From a virus, in the IMG/VR virus record IMGVR_UViG_3300010160_000045, positions 1 through 64,000 of that record: a DNA stretch of 64,000 nucleotides, one strand, 5' to 3'. Below, one piece after another: positions 29,220 through 38,688 of this stretch. Position numbers and translations under genes: made by a program. The notes below the pieces were generated by a model, which was given only the letters and a program-made list of their open reading frames with translations, had not been told where the DNA came from and made no database searches. How positions within the stretch are numbered: position 1 is the stretch's first letter; each line of letters opens with the position of its first letter.

Positions 29220-30185
29220 TTATTTAGCTGCCAATCGTTCAGCCTTGCGCTTTTCTTTATCTTGCGCCCACTTCAACAACATTCCCTCTCTCTCTAAAAC
29301 AGCATTTATCAATGTTTCAGGCTTCATCACTCCCCTGCCCTTTATATCTAAATCCTTCGCCATCTCCTTTGCCCACTCCAACTGCTCTGGGGTTATGGTC
29401 TCAATTTCTTTTTTAGATTGAGCCATTTCTGCAAATAGTTCTACAGCACCCTCAAAGTTCTCTTTGTACTGAACCGATATAGGCAACTCAACCTCCTGCG
29501 CCTCTACTGCTTTCTTTAATCCCTTTTGAAACAAGTCTTCGCTTGTCTTGAAGTAGTAGTAAAGTTCAGTTAAACTGCCTGCAACCATTTTATTGCCATA
29601 GAAGTAGTCCTTTCCTTGCTGTGTGATAAGACCAAGTATAATTCCCTTGTTTACCGTAATGGTTAACATAGCGTCTGAGTCTTGCTCTAAGTTTACTACC
29701 TTGTCATAGTTTTGATATGCAAATCCCTTTGTTGGGTCTAATAGTAAAATGTAAATCTCGTTAATGTCTCTGCCATTGATGTCCATTTGTAGGTAATGGC
29801 AAAGGTTATATATCGACTTAATGCTTAAATTGTTGACAATGCTCATCACTCGGTACATTTCTTTAAGCTTCTTAACCTTTAAGTCCTGCTCCTCGCCAAT
29901 GTTTACCATCTCATAAAGTGCCTGTGTTAAATTTGGATTAGACCACTTAGACTTTATTTGTGCGTGAACCTTTAAAATGTTTAACTCCTTTTCATCAATG
30001 TCTATGTCTATCCATTGTGTTCCCTTCTCAAACTTTCTTGACCTTACTGCCGCACCATTCTTGTAATCTTCGTGGCTAATTGCCTTTAACTCTCTGTCAT
30101 AAGCCATTACCTTTCCATCTGCTGTTGCAAATACATAATCCAAAGTGGTAGTCCACTCGACTAATTTCTTTAATCTTATTTTCAT
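29220..30185 (-). CDS. Late protein of unknown function between head and tail genes
   Basis: A 321-aa helical, Lys/Glu-rich protein. The reading frame opens earlier, at a codon encoding MPKQKIKT, but the -7 box at 30207-30214 overlaps that region, so MKIRLKKLVEW at 30185 is the chosen start. No family was recognised. It is unusual in forming a single-gene unit, with its own promoter and terminators on both sides (30216-30253 upstream, 29163-29192 downstream), within a block that is otherwise a continuous operon. An expression level different from the capsid genes is implied. Confidence 0.7.
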   Translation of the reverse strand: MKIRLKKLVEWTTTLDYVFATADGKVMAYDRELKAISHEDYKNGAAVRSRKFEKGTQWIDIDIDEKELNILKVHAQIKSKWSNPNLTQALYEMVNIGEEQDLKVKKLKEMYRVMSIVNNLSIKSIYNLCHYLQMDINGRDINEIYILLLDPTKGFAYQNYDKVVNLEQDSDAMLTITVNKGIILGLITQQGKDYFYGNKMVAGSLTELYYYFKTSEDLFQKGLKKAVEAQEVELPISVQYKENFEGAVELFAEMAQSKKEIETITPEQLEWAKEMAKDLDIKGRGVMKPETLINAVLEREGMLLKWAQDKEKRKAERLAAK

Positions 30186-30206
30186 TGTTTTTATTTTTTG
30201 TTTTGG

Positions 30207-30214
30207 CAAAGATA
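30207..30214 (-). promoter_or_regulatory. -7 box TATCTTTG for the 321-aa gene
   Basis: Minus-strand TATCTTTG fits TAnnTTTG and lies 22 bases before the ATG at 30185. A TTTG lies about 15 bases upstream, shorter than the usual 18-20. The terminator of the head operon overlaps the -33 region. Confidence 0.6.
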
Positions 30215-30215
30215 T

Positions 30216-30253
30216 AAAAAAATCCCCTACAAATTAATGCAGAGGATTTTTTT
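30216..30253 (-). terminator. Terminator of the capsid operon
   Basis: In the minus-strand transcript AAAAAAAUCCUCU pairs with AGGGGAUUUUUUU (one G-U pair), with a 12-base loop and a U-run. It lies 18 bp past the stop of the 339-aa head protein. Confidence 0.85.
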
Positions 30254-30270
30254 AAAATAAAAACACTATG

Positions 30271-31290
30271 TTAAACGATGAAATCTACTAAGTAGTCTGT
30301 CAATGCTTGACCGTTTGTGCTTGCTGTGTAAGTACTTGCGATTAACGCTTCTGGAATCCAAACTCTGCATGGAGCTGTTCTCATAGCAGGGTTAGGTGCT
30401 ACATCACTTGTGTAAAGTGGAGTAATGTCTACCGCTGAAAAGTTGTAAGTAGTAGCTGTTACCGTTTCAGAAGAACCATTTAACGCTGCATCGTTGTTAA
30501 CAAACTCAGGCGAGCCAAAGTCAGGCTGTGCAATACGAGTTAATGTTCCTGCTAAACCTACAGCACTTCCTGTTCCACTTGCTAATGCAGGGTCAAGGGT
30601 TACTGGGTTAACCAAGTTAAAGGTTGTAGTGCTTAAATAAATAACTCTCCAAACTGCTCCATTGGCTGCTGTTTGACCTGTAAGCGTACCTACTCTTAAA
30701 GTAGAGCCTGTTACCAAACCATGTGCTACTGTTGTTTTGAAGATAATTGCAGTTGCATCTACATTTGCTTGTGTAGTTAAAACTAATGTTGCCATTCCGC
30801 TTGCTACAGTTACTGTTGTGTCTGCTACTTCGCTAACTCCTACAAATGGATTACCACTTGCTCCTTTGATTGTCAAGGTAGTCGTTAAACTTGAAACACT
30901 TACAGAGTAAGACACTTGTAATCTGCTCGGTGAAGCAGAACTTACAAATCCACCACCATCTGTTGCTGCACCACCAAAGAAAGCATTGATGTTAGCTATT
31001 ACATCTGATGCTACTACTGATGTAGTGTTTGGCATTGAGAATGTTAAGTTGGTCAACAAAGAGTTAACTGTTTGCTGAACATCGAAAGCTAATGTGTTTG
31101 CTACTCCTGCAACTAAGGTTACTACCCAAATTTGCGGTGTTTCAACAAGGTTTCTTTGAACTTGTAAAGATTGCAAAGTTGATGTTCTGAATGGTGTAAG
31201 TCCTGTGATAGACATTGAACCATTCGTCACAACAGCATCTCCATGAGTTGCTGCTGGACTATTGATTATTGATATATTTCTTGCGCTCAT
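30271..31290 (-). CDS. Head decoration / head-fibre candidate with FCCH-like module
   Basis: A 339-aa Ser/Thr/Ala/Val-rich beta protein directly downstream of the capsid gene (25 bp) and ending at a strong terminator. Residues about 175-235 (VAHGLVTGSTLRVGTL then TAANGAVWRV and TTFNLVN) match the small beta module known as E1 FCCH-like, which is common in phage surface proteins. Co-expression with the capsid protein and the beta composition suggest an outer decoration or head-fibre protein. The surface role is inferred. Confidence 0.65.
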   Translation of the reverse strand: MSARNISIINSPAATHGDAVVTNGSMSITGLTPFRTSTLQSLQVQRNLVETPQIWVVTLVAGVANTLAFDVQQTVNSLLTNLTFSMPNTTSVVASDVIANINAFFGGAATDGGGFVSSASPSRLQVSYSVSVSSLTTTLTIKGASGNPFVGVSEVADTTVTVASGMATLVLTTQANVDATAIIFKTTVAHGLVTGSTLRVGTLTGQTAANGAVWRVIYLSTTTFNLVNPVTLDPALASGTGSAVGLAGTLTRIAQPDFGSPEFVNNDAALNGSSETVTATTYNFSAVDITPLYTSDVAPNPAMRTAPCRVWIPEALIASTYTASTNGQALTDYLVDFIV

Positions 31291-31315
31291 TTTTTCTTTT
31301 TTTTAAGATTATTAA

Positions 31316-32680
31316 TTATTGTAACATGAAATAACCACAAGGCTGTGCATTTGGAATAATCTTAGCAGTATGAGCTACTTGTCCTAATTCCACCGCATCC
31401 AATTGGCTAAATGCTTCTTGAACAAACTTACCGTTTCTGTCGATAATCCCTGGAGTGTAAGTCATCTTGATACCTGCGGAATTTTGTCCGTAAGAACCAT
31501 AATAATCTTGCATAATTGGAACTACATTTCCTAACTCGTCTTTCATTGAAGTTGCTGTAAAGAAAATTGCGCTTTCTTGTAAGTAACGACCTCCAACTGT
31601 TGACTCTGATTTGAAAATGTTCTTATCGTTGAACAAGCCGAAGTTTACAAATGTTAACTTACCAAGTGGAGTGTCAACTGAATCAAAGTTTAAGCCTGAC
31701 CCTGCTAATACTGAATTAACACCTGCTGTAAATTTGTAACCTTGTGCTGTTGCTCCTAATACGATGTTTGTACGGAACTTAGAACCACACATAATGATGA
31801 TTTCATTGTAGTCAGCATTATAGTTGTCAAACATATCTCCTGCGATGTTGATGAATGTGTTCCAAGTAATAGGTACTGAACTGTTGATTGGAATACCACC
31901 TCTTAACTCACAAGCTTGCAAATAACCCATTTGAGTATTTGAAGTTTCGTTGTTGATAACCTGTGTGCCTAACTTGTCAAACATAAAGCCTGTTTCCATT
32001 TGGCATTGCATATCATAACCTAAGTCCATGATTTGTAACATAGCCAATGCGCTTTCTGCTGAATCGCCTTTTGACATTGCTTGGTCGATGAACGTCTTAG
32101 GGAAGTCAATACGAGCTAAGTCTCTGTTTGTTCTGTAAAGACGTAAGTTATCCTCGATTAAACGTGGGATTACTTGACGACCTTTTTGCTTGCCAGATGC
32201 TCTGTCAGCTACTAACTGATTACCTTCTGTGATGTAAGAACCAGTTGCCCAATCAGACGCATTTAAAGTGTCTGCTGTTCCATTGATGTCAATAGGTGCT
32301 AATGTTACAGATGTTGCAGTACGAGCGATACAGATACCTTGCTTTTGACCATTCTTGTTGTAAACGATTTGGTTTAAACGGAATAGTTCGCCTTGTGTAG
32401 ACGCAATGTCAATCACCAAGTTGTTTCCAACCTTTAAAGTGTTTGAGATTGGTGCGTTCAAGTTTGCAGCGTCCATAACCATAGAGTTAATCTTTAGGTT
32501 TGCTGTTGCACTTGGGTAAGATGGTGCGCCTAATTTATTGCGCAAGTATTCAGTTACAGTTAAGTAGTTGAATTTTTGTTGATGATAGGAATTTAGAAAT
32601 CTAAATACCGTTGGGCTATTCAGACCTGCTGCTACCGCTGCGAGGGATATGTCTGTGCCTGTTTGTGAATTTTGTGCCAT
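31316..32680 (-). CDS. Major capsid protein (HK97-fold candidate)
   Basis: A 454-aa protein, close in size to the capsid proteins of crAss-like phages. It is Asn/Ala/Gly-rich, with a helical N-terminus (TGTDISLAAVAAGLNSP), a central EDNLRLYRTNRDLARIDF and a C-terminal part with NEIIIMCGSKFRTNIVLGAT typical of HK97-fold A-domains. It follows the scaffold candidate by 14 bp and precedes the decoration candidate. No protease domain is seen. Position after portal and scaffold, length and composition all agree. Confidence 0.78.
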   Translation of the reverse strand: MAQNSQTGTDISLAAVAAGLNSPTVFRFLNSYHQQKFNYLTVTEYLRNKLGAPSYPSATANLKINSMVMDAANLNAPISNTLKVGNNLVIDIASTQGELFRLNQIVYNKNGQKQGICIARTATSVTLAPIDINGTADTLNASDWATGSYITEGNQLVADRASGKQKGRQVIPRLIEDNLRLYRTNRDLARIDFPKTFIDQAMSKGDSAESALAMLQIMDLGYDMQCQMETGFMFDKLGTQVINNETSNTQMGYLQACELRGGIPINSSVPITWNTFINIAGDMFDNYNADYNEIIIMCGSKFRTNIVLGATAQGYKFTAGVNSVLAGSGLNFDSVDTPLGKLTFVNFGLFNDKNIFKSESTVGGRYLQESAIFFTATSMKDELGNVVPIMQDYYGSYGQNSAGIKMTYTPGIIDRNGKFVQEAFSQLDAVELGQVAHTAKIIPNAQPCGYFMLQ

Positions 32681-32694
32681 TTTTTTTAAATTTT

Positions 32695-33699
32695 TTAGTT
32701 TGTATTTTTGTTAATGCCAAAAGGGTCGCTGTACCTTGCTGCGTGTGCATTTAGGCTTTCTTGACTTATTTGGTCTTTTGATTTTGGTGTTTGAGCTGTC
32801 GTCACAACTGGTTTACCACTTGAACTTGGTGAATTAAACTGCTTAAATAACTCAATCTTGGCTTCTGTGTTCGCCTTTTTCTGTGCATCTGAAATTAAAT
32901 ACGGTAACATTTTTACCGAAATAGCTTTCTCGATTGCATTTTCAACATTGAACACATTTCCATTTACTGTCGTTTTAAGCTGCGACACCGCTTCAACGTA
33001 CAACTCTTTTGCTATCTTTGCAGTAACCTCCACCCCAAAAACATTTTTGCCCACCAACTTGTCAACCGTAACTAATAAGTTCTCGTTTGCCTGTTTTGCT
33101 GCATCCATATAAGGGTTTTCGCTTTTTGCTTTTAGCACCTTTGTTGCATCGTTAAACTTTTGTTCTAATTCTTGTTTTTGAGATACCATAAGTCTCTCTT
33201 GTACTGACTTTGGCAATGTCTGAAATTGCTCATACTTTTCAGTTATTTCATCTTCTGACAATAACTCTCCGTACTCATTCTTCTCACCATTTAAAGCCAT
33301 TTCAAATAATTGCTTCTCGGTAAAGTCGTTAGGGTCTGTTTCTGACAATGCCTTTAGCACCGACCTAATGTCCTTGCCCTGCTTCTTTGCTTCTAACAAT
33401 GTTTTTGCTAATTCATCATTAAGCAACTCTTGCATATCTGCCTTTCTCTCTTCTTGCTCCTTTACTGCAAGCTCGTCTTCAAGTAAATCTTTCCAAGTCT
33501 TTTGTACTTCTACATTTGACACAATTTCCTCTGGACTTGCTTCTGCTTCTACACTATTAACAATAGTTTCTTCTGCGGCAGGTGTTTGTGGTGCGGCTGC
33601 GGCTGTTTCTCTTGCTGCTGCTTCTACATCTAACTTCGCTTGCATCTCTAAAAGAAATGCTTTTCCATCGGCTGGGGTTTGTAATTGATTTTCTGTCAT
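32695..33699 (-). CDS. Scaffold / capsid assembly protein candidate
   Basis: A 334-aa acidic, Glu/Ala/Lys/Gln-rich helical protein with low-complexity N-terminal stretches (AAAAPQTPAAEET) and no globular hallmark. It lies immediately upstream of the major capsid gene, as phage scaffolds do, and its C-terminus (AARYSDPFGINKNTN) is conserved-looking, perhaps for capsid binding. No maturation protease was found. The role is inferred from order and composition. Confidence 0.65.
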   Translation of the reverse strand: MTENQLQTPADGKAFLLEMQAKLDVEAAARETAAAAPQTPAAEETIVNSVEAEASPEEIVSNVEVQKTWKDLLEDELAVKEQEERKADMQELLNDELAKTLLEAKKQGKDIRSVLKALSETDPNDFTEKQLFEMALNGEKNEYGELLSEDEITEKYEQFQTLPKSVQERLMVSQKQELEQKFNDATKVLKAKSENPYMDAAKQANENLLVTVDKLVGKNVFGVEVTAKIAKELYVEAVSQLKTTVNGNVFNVENAIEKAISVKMLPYLISDAQKKANTEAKIELFKQFNSPSSSGKPVVTTAQTPKSKDQISQESLNAHAARYSDPFGINKNTN

Positions 33700-33711
33700 T
33701 TTGATTATTTG

Positions 33712-33761
33712 TTTGCAAAATTGAGATTAAAGAGTTAGTTTTGTATGTTTTTAAATACATA
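33712..33761 (+). promoter_or_regulatory. Promoter and palindromic operator candidate for the antisense HTH gene
   Basis: TTTG (33712-33715), 20 bases, TAGTTTTG (33736-33743): a full Bacteroidota promoter reading right. The near-palindrome TATGTTTTTAAATACATA (33744-33761) covers the expected transcription start and ends 5 bp before the ATG, so it could be an operator. The leftward scaffold gene starts inside the same 70-bp gap. Confidence 0.7.
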
Positions 33762-33765
33762 TTAG

Positions 33766-34332
33766 ATGGAAAGGCAAATTAACACAGCGTTACTTAGGAA
33801 ATTAATAACCAACAACAAGAGTAACTTCCCAAAGGTGTTAAGTAGGCTAAACATATCTAAAAATAAAGACGATATAAAGATTGGCTTCTTTTCTAATGGC
33901 GTTGATGTCACAAACCACTTTATGCTCAACAGCGAATTGTTTGAAATATTTATCAATACTATTCAGTCTGCTAAACTTGAAGATGGTGACTACTTTTACG
34001 CTCCTAAATACGCAGGTATAAATAAAATATTTACAAACCCCGATATATTTTTTAGACTTAGACTTAATAAAGGTATTCCATTTAGCGACTTGGAGGCTTA
34101 TGCAAATGTTAACAGGGCTACAATTCAACAACTTGAAAAGAGTGAGCCTTTTGACCCATCCCTTAGTACAATGCTTAAATACTCTATTTTCTTTAAGCAC
34201 CCTATATATGGATTACTGGCTGAGTCCTATAAAAAAGAAACCCTTAACATTATATTAAACCACTTTATTGAAAAAGGGTACATAGAAGAAAGTAAGGCTA
34301 AAGAAATTTTTGAAAAAGAAAATTCTAAGTAG
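33766..34332 (+). CDS. Putative HTH (XRE-type) DNA-binding protein, antisense within the late block
   Basis: A 188-aa protein on the plus strand between scaffold and portal, both of which read left. Residues about 100-150 (LRLNKGIPFSDLEAYANVNR then ATIQQLEKSEPFDPSLSTML) have the spacing of an XRE-like helix-turn-helix. The N-terminal half is charged and of unknown fold. It has its own full promoter and a palindrome at the start site, so autoregulation is plausible. Its 3' end overlaps the portal stop by 8 bp, tail to tail. Coding is supported by the promoter and length; regulator function is inferred. Confidence 0.75.
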   Translation: MERQINTALLRKLITNNKSNFPKVLSRLNISKNKDDIKIGFFSNGVDVTNHFMLNSELFEIFINTIQSAKLEDGDYFYAPKYAGINKIFTNPDIFFRLRLNKGIPFSDLEAYANVNRATIQQLEKSEPFDPSLSTMLKYSIFFKHPIYGLLAESYKKETLNIILNHFIEKGYIEESKAKEIFEKENSK

Positions 34333-36583
34333 TTGACTCTTTTTTAGTCACCTGCTCCATCTGCTTAGTCAACAACTTTACTTGTTGCTGCAAGTCATTC
34401 ATTTCTTTCTTGGTTGCGTTTGTCCTCTCGTTGTCTTGGCTTGTGGCTTGTGCTTGTATTGTTTTTGCTTGAACAACTGCCTGTGCTGGTATCTTCTTAG
34501 CTTCCATTCCTGCTTCAATGTTACCTTGCGCCATAGCCATGCTGTCCATTCTTTGCTGCTCTGCCGCTTTTTGGGACTCCATCTTTCTTTGCTTGGTTAT
34601 TCTGTTGAGGTATATTAAAGCGTGACGATAGCTTGTCATAGTTTTTAGCTTGATAGCATCGTTGAAGTCTAACAGTCCGTTTTGGAAGGCTGCCTGAACC
34701 ATCATATTTAAGTCTTGTGACTTAGCCTCGTCTATTTGGTCGTAAGGGTTTATGTAAATTCCTAAATGCTCAAAGGAGTCCATTACTGCCGACTTTAACC
34801 ACTCATAACCCCTGTCACCTAATATCATTCTTGGGTATTCCTCGTCTACATCATCAGCGCAAAATGCTAACTTCTGCATATTGGCAGACAACTGAATGCC
34901 CCTCTGTATGTAGTTTATAAATCCATTGAACAATGGTGCTACTCCTACTGCCGCTAAGTTCGTTGTGGCTTGCTGTACTCCCTTGCCAATTACTGACTGC
35001 TGTAAACCTTGTGACACATCAGGTAAGTGCATCATTTTACTCATCTCCCTCTCCAAAGATGCCATTATGTTCTCATAGACACCTACTACTGTAAGGGACT
35101 TTGTAAAGTCAACCACTTCTGCAAACCTCATCTGAACTAAGTCTGGGTTTGAGTCTAAGTCCTTCTTTAGCATAGTCATGTGCTGACTGTTAAAGTCTTG
35201 GAATATCTTTTTAACGGAGGTGTTGCTGTCCTCCCCTGCATTGGTTATGATATAGTTTATACCCATATCATTAATCATTGCTGCCTTTCTTTTTATTGTT
35301 GCAAGGTTGTAGTCGTCTTGTAAGTCCGTCATTCTACTTACTCTACTTCTGTAATAGCCGCCCATATAGTTGTCTATAAATACGGTTGCAGGACACTCTT
35401 GCTCACTAATCTTTAATTGTTCGTATATCGCATTGGGAACTAAGCCTGCGTCTACCACCCACTTGTTGCCTATGATTGTAGCTTGATGCCATCGGTAGTT
35501 TGTAACCATTCCCTTTCGGTTCATGTTCTCAATAACAGGCTTGCCGTCCTTGTAGTCGTTTTCCTTTACAATGATGCTGCCTGAACGAGTCTTTTTGGTT
35601 TTATACCTATAGTCTACTCTTGCCTTAAAGTAAATCTTTGCTACACTTAATCCTGTTAGGTAGCTTCCATTTCCCTGCCACCAATTGTAATAAGTTGTTG
35701 GCGACTGTGGGTACACTTGTGTAAATGTTGCGTAGTATTGTGATGTTGTCTGCTGTGTGCTTAACGATTTTATTTCCTTTATTGCCTCCTCACTTAAGCT
35801 ATCTCCGTATCTTTCAAGTATAGCATCGGGAGCTATAAGGTTTTCCCAAAATCCCCTAAACCAAGCATCATCGTTATATGCGTTGTTGCTCTTGCTTCTA
35901 AAGTCTAATATCAATGACTGAGGAGCGCAAATCTTTTCTTTTAATATACCGTTTTGAATGTATCTGTCGCAGCCAGTCAGTCCCGAAATAACTACATCTA
36001 AAAATTGTTGTGTCTTTAATGTAGCGTAGTCATTTATCTTTATGATTGCCTTAGCTAAATTTTCTGCTACCTCTGCTCCTTCCTCCCTATAGCTTACGTC
36101 CATATACTCCTCCACATCTTCCCTTGAACTTAAAACAATGTTCTCTGGCAATGGGTTGAAAGTAACTCCAAGCTCCTTTATCTTTTCAAGGAAGTCTTTG
36201 TTGTCAACTGTGAAAATTAACATCTGCTTGAATATATCTCTCCTTGTCTTTGCATCTGCACTTAACAATTCTGTAGATATATTGAACTTAGCCATAAACT
36301 CACTCATCTTTCCGTGAAGAGAGTTTACTAACTGAAATATTTGATTGTTCCTCGACTGCAACTCCATTAGGATTGTGTCTTGGATTACTGGGAAGTTTCT
36401 TGCTGCTCCCTGCTGACCATAATAATAAAGAAAGCAACGATTCATCTCATCAACAGGAGTCAATGCTGTCTCCTTATTGGGATAAGGAAATATTGGTAGA
36501 TTGTAAAAGGTGGCAAAGTATCTGCCAATCTTTAAGTACCAATCGTCAGTTTTCTCGTGTTCAGGTACGTCTAAATTTATCAT
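34325..36583 (-). CDS. Portal protein
   Basis: A 752-aa protein, the size of crAss-like portals. The frame opens at a TTG three codons upstream, but ATG at 36583 (MINLDVPEHEKTDDWYLKIG) is the better start. The middle has the mixed pattern expected of the portal wing and stem (TFTQVYPQSPTTYYNWWQGN, VVDAGLVPNAIYEQL). The C-terminus is a long Gln/Lys-rich coiled coil ending LTKQMEQVTKKEST, typical of the barrel. It directly follows TerL in the transcript and precedes scaffold and capsid. The dodecameric portal is the channel for DNA entry and exit. Assignment rests on order, length and helical pattern. Confidence 0.75.
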   Translation of the reverse strand: MINLDVPEHEKTDDWYLKIGRYFATFYNLPIFPYPNKETALTPVDEMNRCFLYYYGQQGAARNFPVIQDTILMELQSRNNQIFQLVNSLHGKMSEFMAKFNISTELLSADAKTRRDIFKQMLIFTVDNKDFLEKIKELGVTFNPLPENIVLSSREDVEEYMDVSYREEGAEVAENLAKAIIKINDYATLKTQQFLDVVISGLTGCDRYIQNGILKEKICAPQSLILDFRSKSNNAYNDDAWFRGFWENLIAPDAILERYGDSLSEEAIKEIKSLSTQQTTSQYYATFTQVYPQSPTTYYNWWQGNGSYLTGLSVAKIYFKARVDYRYKTKKTRSGSIIVKENDYKDGKPVIENMNRKGMVTNYRWHQATIIGNKWVVDAGLVPNAIYEQLKISEQECPATVFIDNYMGGYYRSRVSRMTDLQDDYNLATIKRKAAMINDMGINYIITNAGEDSNTSVKKIFQDFNSQHMTMLKKDLDSNPDLVQMRFAEVVDFTKSLTVVGVYENIMASLEREMSKMMHLPDVSQGLQQSVIGKGVQQATTNLAAVGVAPLFNGFINYIQRGIQLSANMQKLAFCADDVDEEYPRMILGDRGYEWLKSAVMDSFEHLGIYINPYDQIDEAKSQDLNMMVQAAFQNGLLDFNDAIKLKTMTSYRHALIYLNRITKQRKMESQKAAEQQRMDSMAMAQGNIEAGMEAKKIPAQAVVQAKTIQAQATSQDNERTNATKKEMNDLQQQVKLLTKQMEQVTKKESTT

Positions 36584-36615
36584 CAAGTACAAAATAAGAC
36601 AATATTTGAACTTGC

Positions 36616-36635
36616 AATGTGTTTTTTAATACATT
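36616..36635. repeat. AT-rich near-palindrome recurring at late-gene borders
   Basis: AATGTGTTTTTTAATACATT here resembles 33744-33761, 29202-29221 and 41741-41760, roughly TGTgTTTTTAAATACATT. All lie in gaps beside leftward genes (portal, scaffold, 372-aa and 74-aa genes). Operator, phage-specific promoter element or replication signal are possible. Confidence 0.5.
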
Positions 36636-38688
36636 ATTCTTTTACCCATACTTGCTTCAATTGACCGCCTACATTTTGCCAAGTCAAACGCTCATTAGGC
36701 TGCTTCGGAGCTGCTGCCTTTACCTGCTTGTCTGGCTCAAAGTTTCCACAAGCCAAGTTTCCTACCCCATAGGCATCAGCTAAATCCGAGTTGTCCGTTC
36801 CATAAATCAATAGGTTGTCTATAAGCCTCAATGAGTTTATCTTGTGACCATAAAGCCTAAGGTACTTGTTCATTACTGATGTTCGGTAGTCCTTATTGTT
36901 TCCATCAATGTAAATACCATAGGCATCTCCTGTCTTTTCTATTAGCCTGTCGGTATTGTGACTCCTTAACTGCCTTAGTAATACTCTCTGCTGTCCCTCG
37001 CCCTCAAATAAGTCTGTTAAGGTACTCCCTGCACTTGCATTTCTTTCGGGGTATGCCCTTGCCCCACCAAACTTATTATAGTACATACAAAGCCACAATG
37101 CAGCCTTTTCTACTAAGTGCCTCTTTTCAGGTCTTACAAAGTAGTTGGCTACGTCTACATACTGATTGTCGCCAGTTATCTTGTGGACTACTAACGCAAA
37201 CTTTGACTTCTCCTTCCCCAACTCGTTACCTTTTGCATTCTTGTTGGTGGAGTTCTTTGCTGTGCTTGTTGCATCGACTCCTATTCTATATAAGTGGTGT
37301 TCTAATGGTGGCTCAAACATTTCAAAGGTAAACTGACCATCACTCTCCTTGCTGTCGGCTGGGTCAACTATTATCTGTCCGTCAATCCTTTTTATTGTAT
37401 GCTTAAACTGTGGAGTTAGCAATATTTGCTTCTGCCTGTGCTTTAGTATCTCTACTACATCGGCTTCAAGTCCATTGTCCCTGTTTATGTCAAAGACGTG
37501 TTCAATGGTTCTTGGGTTTTGATGGGAATATAAAACCTTTCCCGAATCACTTAACGACTCCATCTTGTTTTCCCAAAAACTAATAGCCTTCTCAATCTTT
37601 GGGTCACCATACTCATCCATAAAGTCAGAGCCTCTACCTCCTAAGTAAAATGGTATAAACATTCTCTTTAGCCCACTTGGAGTAAAGCCATTTGCATCAA
37701 TCTTATTTGGCGCACTATCGTTCCATATCTGCTGTGACTCAGACAGACTATCACTTGTTATGTTCTCCGCTGTGGCAATCAACCAAATCTTACCCACAAC
37801 CCTTGACCCACTATCCTCTGTCGCCTGTGCATAAGCCTTAGAGTGCCAGTTCTCCAAAGTCATTTCATCTTTTCTTTCTAATGAAGCAAACTCATCAAGA
37901 GAAGCCCTCTTTAGTTTCTTACCTTGGATACCACTTAGCTTTGTTGGCTTAACTCCAAAGTCAATATTGTCTGTGCTTGTCTTTGTGTCTACTGCTGTCC
38001 AAATGATACCATCGGTCATTGTCTCCCTACTGAAAACAATTAGGTTGTCCCTGTCCCTGTTCTTAATAGACTTCTTTGTTTCATCAAACTTTGTTATCGG
38101 CAGGCTTTCGTGTAAATGCTCGTTGGCATAAAATGTCTTGGCAAAGTTTTCTTTTGCCTCCTTGTCGTTCAATGCTTGGAATGTGTACCTGCCCTTCTCA
38201 CTTAATAAGGCATCGACAAACATCTCCAACTGCATTATCTCAGACTTGCCTAAGCGTTTTAACGAGAATATAATTCCACCTACGCACTTAGGGTCTTTAA
38301 CGCACAAGTCCATAAAGTAGAATATATCCCTCTGTGTTCTTGTGTACCTAAAGTAGTCTGTGTCTGATTCCTTTAACTTCCAATGAACCATACCTGCATA
38401 GTGAACTCCTGTTACATAGATTAACTTTCCATTGTTCCAAAAGTAAACACCGTGCTTTATTCTCCTTATCTCCCTCTTGTATATTGATATGTTTTCTTGC
38501 TTGGTGCAGTCCTCAAATATTGGGAATATAGGCTTAATCCATTTTTGCTCTTTCTTTGGCAGCCCCTCGTTTAATATGTCGTGTACTCCATCTATAGGCT
38601 CGTAAACATCGTAGTAAAGATAGTCCTCCTCACCATCTGAATTTGTGCCATCTAACTTAACAGAGTAAAGCTTTTTTCTATTCGCCAT
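36634..38688 (-). CDS. terL: Terminase large subunit
   Basis: A 684-aa packaging motor. A deviant Walker A, SLKRLGKS, lies near residue 144, and a Walker B, RASLDEF, near 264. The C-terminal nuclease has RIGVDAT near 473 and an acidic NSDLADAYG near 634, with the interdomain ordering of TerL. It cuts the concatemer and drives DNA through the portal. It overlaps the candidate small subunit by 11 bp and is followed by the portal gene. The Walker A resembles the deviant forms seen in large terminases. High confidence in class. Confidence 0.92.
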   Translation of the reverse strand: MANRKKLYSVKLDGTNSDGEEDYLYYDVYEPIDGVHDILNEGLPKKEQKWIKPIFPIFEDCTKQENISIYKREIRRIKHGVYFWNNGKLIYVTGVHYAGMVHWKLKESDTDYFRYTRTQRDIFYFMDLCVKDPKCVGGIIFSLKRLGKSEIMQLEMFVDALLSEKGRYTFQALNDKEAKENFAKTFYANEHLHESLPITKFDETKKSIKNRDRDNLIVFSRETMTDGIIWTAVDTKTSTDNIDFGVKPTKLSGIQGKKLKRASLDEFASLERKDEMTLENWHSKAYAQATEDSGSRVVGKIWLIATAENITSDSLSESQQIWNDSAPNKIDANGFTPSGLKRMFIPFYLGGRGSDFMDEYGDPKIEKAISFWENKMESLSDSGKVLYSHQNPRTIEHVFDINRDNGLEADVVEILKHRQKQILLTPQFKHTIKRIDGQIIVDPADSKESDGQFTFEMFEPPLEHHLYRIGVDATSTAKNSTNKNAKGNELGKEKSKFALVVHKITGDNQYVDVANYFVRPEKRHLVEKAALWLCMYYNKFGGARAYPERNASAGSTLTDLFEGEGQQRVLLRQLRSHNTDRLIEKTGDAYGIYIDGNNKDYRTSVMNKYLRLYGHKINSLRLIDNLLIYGTDNSDLADAYGVGNLACGNFEPDKQVKAAAPKQPNERLTWQNVGGQLKQVWVKE

